Part shown: piece after piece, positions 6,653-8,769 of the stretch
Position numbering within the stretch: the stretch's first letter is position 1
How the letters are laid out: each line of letters opens with the position of its first letter
Assembly (NCBI GenBank): GCA_022843345.1
Contig: JALHNW010000054.1
Location: 1-8,769 of the forward strand
From: Rubritepida sp.
GTDB lineage: Bacteria > Pseudomonadota > Alphaproteobacteria > Acetobacterales > Acetobacteraceae
DNA: 8,769 bases
Direction: 5' to 3'
Translations under genes and position numbers: made by a program
Notes under the pieces: generated by a model
Told to the model about the DNA's origin: nothing
Database searches by the model: none
What the model saw: only the letters and a program-made list of their open reading frames with translations

Positions 6653-7786
6653 ATGAGCGAAGCAATCGAGGTCCGCAAGGGCCTGGTCGGCGTCTATGCC
6701 GACGAGTCCACCATCTCCAAGGTGATGCCCGAGACCAACTCGCTGACCTACCGCGGCTACGCCGTGCAGGACCTGTGCGAGGAGGCCTCCTTCGACGAGA
6801 CCGCCTTCCTGCTGTGGAACGGCGAGCTGCCCACTGCCTCGCAGCTGGCGGCCTTCCAGGCGAAGGAGAAGGCGAACCGCGCCCTGTCGCCCGCGCTCCT
6901 GCGCGTGCTGCGCGACTTCCCGCGCGACGCGCACCCGATGGACGCGATCCGCACCGCCGTGTCCTTCATGGGCATGGAAGACCCGGACACGGCCGACGTG
7001 TCCGAGCCCGCGCAGCGGCGCAAGGCGATGCGCCTGCTGGCGAAGATCCCGACCGCGGTGGCCGCCGCGCACCGGCTGGGCAAGGGCGAGGAGCCGATCG
7101 CGCCCGACGCCGCGCTGCCCTTCTGCGAGAACTTCTTCCACATGGTGTTCGGGCGCGTGCCGCAGCCCGAGGTCATCAAGGCCTTCGACGTCTCGATGAT
7201 CCTGTATGCCGAGCACACCTTCAACGCATCCACCTTCACCGCGCGCACCATCACCTCGACGATGGCGGACATGCACGGCGCCATCACCGGCGGCATCGCC
7301 GCACTCAAGGGCCCGCTGCACGGCGGCGCCAACGAGGCGGTGATGCACATGCTCAAGGAGATCCCCAGCCCGGAGGCGGCGTCGTCCTGGCTGGAGGGCA
7401 AGTTCGACCACAAGGCGCTGGTGATGGGCTTCGGCCACCGCGTCTACAAGAACGGCGACTCGCGCGTGCCGACGATGAAGAAGTACGCCGAGGTGATGGC
7501 GCGCGTGGTGGGCGACGAGCGGTGGATGCGCACCTCCGCCGTGCTCGCCGACATCATGCTGACGCGCAAGAACATCCACCCGAACCTCGATTTCCCGGCC
7601 GGGCCCGCCTACTACCTGATGGGCTTCGACATCCCGCTCTTCACGCCGATCTTCGTGTGCTCGCGCATCACCGGATGGGCGGCGCACGTGATCGAGCAGG
7701 GGCGCGACAACCGGCTGATCCGCCCGCTCTCGCTCTACACGGGCGTGGAGCAGCGGCAGGTGACTCCCATCGCGCAGCGCGGCTGA
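6653..7786 (+). CDS. prpC: 2-methylcitrate synthase / citrate synthase family enzyme
   Basis: A 377-residue type II-like short citrate synthase family enzyme, condensing propionyl-CoA (or acetyl-CoA) with oxaloacetate. The catalytic residues are visible: His223 (GPLHGGANE, 220-228), His262 (MGFGHRVYK, 258-266) and Asp313 (HPNLDFPAG, 309-317). LYAEHTFNASTFTAR at 184-198 and SRITGWAAHVIEQ at 337-349 are further hallmarks, with NRLIRP at 353-358 near the C-terminus. The N-terminal ISKVMPETNSLTYRGYAVQDL region (21-41) recalls mycobacterial PrpC/GltA1 more than E. coli PrpC. Length is normal for methylcitrate synthases (about 370-390) and shorter than housekeeping GltA (about 430). ATG 6653 has a very strong GAGGAGAGG site 7-8 bases upstream. 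Its place directly after prpD, with a terminator right behind it, supports a two-gene prpDC operon. A citrate synthase activity in addition is possible. Confidence 0.92.
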   Translation: MSEAIEVRKGLVGVYADESTISKVMPETNSLTYRGYAVQDLCEEASFDETAFLLWNGELPTASQLAAFQAKEKANRALSPALLRVLRDFPRDAHPMDAIRTAVSFMGMEDPDTADVSEPAQRRKAMRLLAKIPTAVAAAHRLGKGEEPIAPDAALPFCENFFHMVFGRVPQPEVIKAFDVSMILYAEHTFNASTFTARTITSTMADMHGAITGGIAALKGPLHGGANEAVMHMLKEIPSPEAASSWLEGKFDHKALVMGFGHRVYKNGDSRVPTMKKYAEVMARVVGDERWMRTSAVLADIMLTRKNIHPNLDFPAGPAYYLMGFDIPLFTPIFVCSRITGWAAHVIEQGRDNRLIRPLSLYTGVEQRQVTPIAQRG

Positions 7787-7803
7787 TTCACCTGCGATTC
7801 ACG

Positions 7804-7836
7804 AGGGCCGTGCGAGGTGACTCGCGCGGCCTTTTT
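7804..7836 (+). terminator. Rho-independent terminator after prpC
   Basis: GGCCGTGCGAG (7806-7816), loop GTGA (7817-7820) and CTCGCGCGGCC (7821-7831) form an 11-bp stem with one G-U wobble, followed directly by TTTTT (7832-7836). The stem can extend by A-U and G-U pairs at its base. It lies 17 bases after the prpC stop and should end the prpDC transcript before the histone-like gene. Confidence 0.92.
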
Positions 7837-8169
7837 GATTCGCGCGCGACGAAAATGCAGGTGCAGGTGCAGATTGTGTTTGACACGCAACTCGCCGATT
7901 CAGATAGCGTTCCGCGTGTGCGCATCGCACGTCGATTCGTCCAGCAACGCGAGAGCGAGAAGGTGGCGAGGAAACGTGGAGGCGAACGCGCAGCAGGAAG
8001 GACGATCCTTGCCACTCGACCTGGATCACGCCTCGCGACGGACCACGTGGATGGCACGATGCCGCCGCGCCCGGCGTGCGGGCGCTTCCTCCGCCACTCC
8101 CCGAACCACTGGCCGCGGCATCGCGTCGCGGCATGCCACGCGCGCGCCGCGCGCCAAGGAGATCTTCCC
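7837..8169. other. Non-coding spacer and probable long 5' leader upstream of the histone-like gene
   Basis: These 333 bases hold no gene I can support. Seen here are a short hexamer repeat (TGCAGG twice then TGCAGA, 7856-7873), the promoter-like TTGACA element, three GANTC sites, a small AAGGA-CGA-TCCTT palindrome at 7998-8010 and a CCACGTGG palindrome at 8043-8050. If transcription starts near 7915, the leader of the next gene is about 255 bases. A plus frame from 7817 to 8173 is open but starts inside the terminator, is Arg/Ala-rich with no recognisable domain, and is probably not translated. Confidence 0.5.
7880..7908 (+). promoter_or_regulatory. Sigma70-like promoter for the histone H1-like gene
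   Basis: A perfect TTGACA at 7880-7885 is followed after 17 bases by GATAGC at 7903-7908, which keeps the ATA core of the -10 box but only 3 of 6 consensus positions. The stretch is noticeably less GC-rich than its surroundings and sits downstream of the prpC terminator, as expected for an independent promoter. Its start point would leave a leader of about 255 bases. Confidence 0.5.
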
Positions 8170-8769
8170 ATGACCGACACCACCGAGACCACGCCGCGCG
8201 CCATGGCGATGGCGATGGCGACCACGCGCCGCACCTCGGCGAAGAAGCCCGCTTCCACCGCGCGCGGCCGCGTCGCCGCCGCCGGCGCGAAGAAGGCGGC
8301 GCCCGCCGCGAAGAAGGCCGCGCCCGCCAAGAAGGCGACGGCCGCGAAGAAGGCGGCGCCCGCCAAGCGCGCGGCGCCCGCGAAGAAGGCCGCGCCCGCG
8401 AAGCGCGCCGCGCCCGCCAAGAAGGCCGCGCCGAAGGCCGCCGCGAAGAAGGCCGCCCCCGCGAAGAAGGCCACCGCCGCCAAGAAGGCCGCTCCTGCGA
8501 AGAAGGCCGCGCCGAAGGCCGCCGCCAAGAAGGCTGCGCCCGCGAAGAAGGCCGCGCCCGCGAAGAAGGCCACCGCCGCCAAGAAGGCCGCTCCTGCGAA
8601 GAAGGCCGCGCCGAAGGCCGCCGCGAAGAAGGCCGCGCCGGCCAAGAAGGCTGCTCCGGCGAAGAAGGCCGCCGCGCCCAAGAAGGACCCCGCGCTGGTC
8701 GAGCGCGCGAAGAAGGCGGCCGCCACCCGCGCCGCCAAGAAGGCCGCCGCGGCCGCCGCCGCTTCCGCG
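8170..8769 (+). CDS. Histone H1-like Lys/Ala/Pro-rich DNA-binding protein, 3' end outside window
   Basis: An open frame of 200 codons without a stop before the window edge. After about 22 residues rich in Thr and Ala-Met (MTDTTETTPR, then AMAMAMA) the protein becomes an almost uninterrupted series of AAPAKK, ATAAKK and AAPKAAAKK units up to about residue 173. A slightly different segment follows, PKKDPALVERAKKAAATRAA, then Ala-rich sequence. Such low-complexity basic tails resemble eukaryotic histone H1 tails and bacterial H1-like proteins (Hc2-like, Bordetella BpH-type, the tail of AlgP); they bind DNA without sequence specificity and influence nucleoid compaction. The ATG at 8170 is supported by AAGGAG at 8156-8161, spaced 8 bases. 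Codon choice within repeats varies (GCG/GCC, mostly AAG), so most units are old, except for one recent 99-bp duplication. It has its own promoter-like element and seems unrelated to the metabolic genes. A C-terminal globular domain beyond the window cannot be excluded. Confidence 0.87.
   Translation, partial: MTDTTETTPRAMAMAMATTRRTSAKKPASTARGRVAAAGAKKAAPAAKKAAPAKKATAAKKAAPAKRAAPAKKAAPAKRAAPAKKAAPKAAAKKAAPAKKATAAKKAAPAKKAAPKAAAKKAAPAKKAAPAKKATAAKKAAPAKKAAPKAAAKKAAPAKKAAPAKKAAAPKKDPALVERAKKAAATRAAKKAAAAAAASA
8461..8624 (+). repeat. 99-bp tandem duplication inside the histone-like gene
   Basis: Bases 8461-8525 recur identically at 8560-8624, a 65-base perfect direct repeat with a 99-base period (33 codons). 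Both copies share the same uncommon GCT-CCT codon pair, which is not used in most other units, so this is a recent duplication rather than similarity forced by protein sequence. The period is a multiple of three, so copy-number change keeps the frame. Confidence 0.88.

Larger units (their letters stand above)
7762..7938. promoter_or_regulatory. Cluster of seven GANTC sites (candidate CcrM methylation sites)
   Basis: GANTC occurs at 7762, 7785, 7796, 7819, 7837, 7897 and 7934 (two GACTC, five GATTC). Reading the rest of the window by eye I found only two others, at 6704 and 7457. In alphaproteobacteria GANTC is methylated by CcrM, and sites in promoters can tie transcription to passage of the replication fork. 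The site at 7897-7901 lies between the proposed -35 and -10 boxes of the downstream gene. Functional meaning is inference; the clustering is seen directly. Confidence 0.55.

Noticed and set aside
7817..8173. Small plus-strand gene of 118 codons before the histone-like gene
   Set aside because: Its start lies inside the prpC terminator loop and ahead of the proposed promoter, it has no good ribosome binding site, and its composition is that of random GC-rich frames. It is mentioned only as a weak possibility.
8260..8700. Regular short repeats resembling a CRISPR array or minisatellite
   Set aside because: Unit length follows codons of an AAPAKK protein and there are no unique spacers, so this is coding repetition.
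7788..8738. Minus-strand open frame of 316 codons with repeated FFAGAAF-type hydrophobic units
   Set aside because: It is the antisense reading of the Lys/Ala repeats: AAG and GCN codons read backwards give Phe/Leu and Gly/Ala without stops. The plus-strand frame has a good ribosome binding site and a known protein type.

Overview
This window is very GC-rich DNA from a proteobacterium, with long antisense open frames on nearly every gene. Several features suggest an alphaproteobacterium, perhaps of the Acetobacteraceae/Roseomonas type. These are a Bug/TctC-type solute-binding protein, a histone H1-like Lys/Ala-rich protein, and a tight cluster of GANTC sites (the CcrM methylation motif of alphaproteobacteria) in one intergenic region. 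Taxonomy is inference; there is no rRNA or marker gene here.

Left arm, minus strand (1-4939): a compact five-gene unit, in transcription order. It holds a LysR-type regulator (4028-4939), an allantoinase/hydantoinase-like cyclic amidohydrolase (2655-4031), a nitrilase-superfamily N-carbamoyl-D-amino-acid hydrolase-like enzyme (1714-2655), a short-chain dehydrogenase (865-1665) and a Bug-family periplasmic binding protein running off the left edge (1-865). Three of the four junctions overlap by 1-4 bases (ATGA or TGATG), so the genes are probably co-transcribed and translationally coupled. Read together, this looks like a catabolic operon for a cyclic ureide (hydantoin, dihydropyrimidine or allantoin-like): binding protein for capture, ring opening, carbamoyl removal, then a redox step. 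The actual substrate cannot be read from the sequence.

Middle, plus strand (5050-7786): divergent from the LysR gene lie prpD (MmgE/PrpD family, 2-methylcitrate dehydratase) and prpC (2-methylcitrate/citrate synthase), separated by a 61-base gap with a perfect 11-bp hairpin. From memory of the families, both proteins look closer to the mycobacterial prpDC type than to the enterobacterial one, and no prpB lies beside them. A strong intrinsic terminator (7804-7836) closes this unit. The 110-bp divergent spacer carries an inverted repeat (4952-4970) with T-N11-A spacing, probably the operator of the LysR protein. It touches the LysR start region and could control both arms.

Right end, plus strand (7837-8769): about 330 bases without a convincing gene, holding a TTGACA promoter-like element and most of the GANTC cluster. 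They are followed by a histone H1-like AAPAKK-repeat protein that runs off the right edge and contains a recent 99-bp internal tandem duplication.
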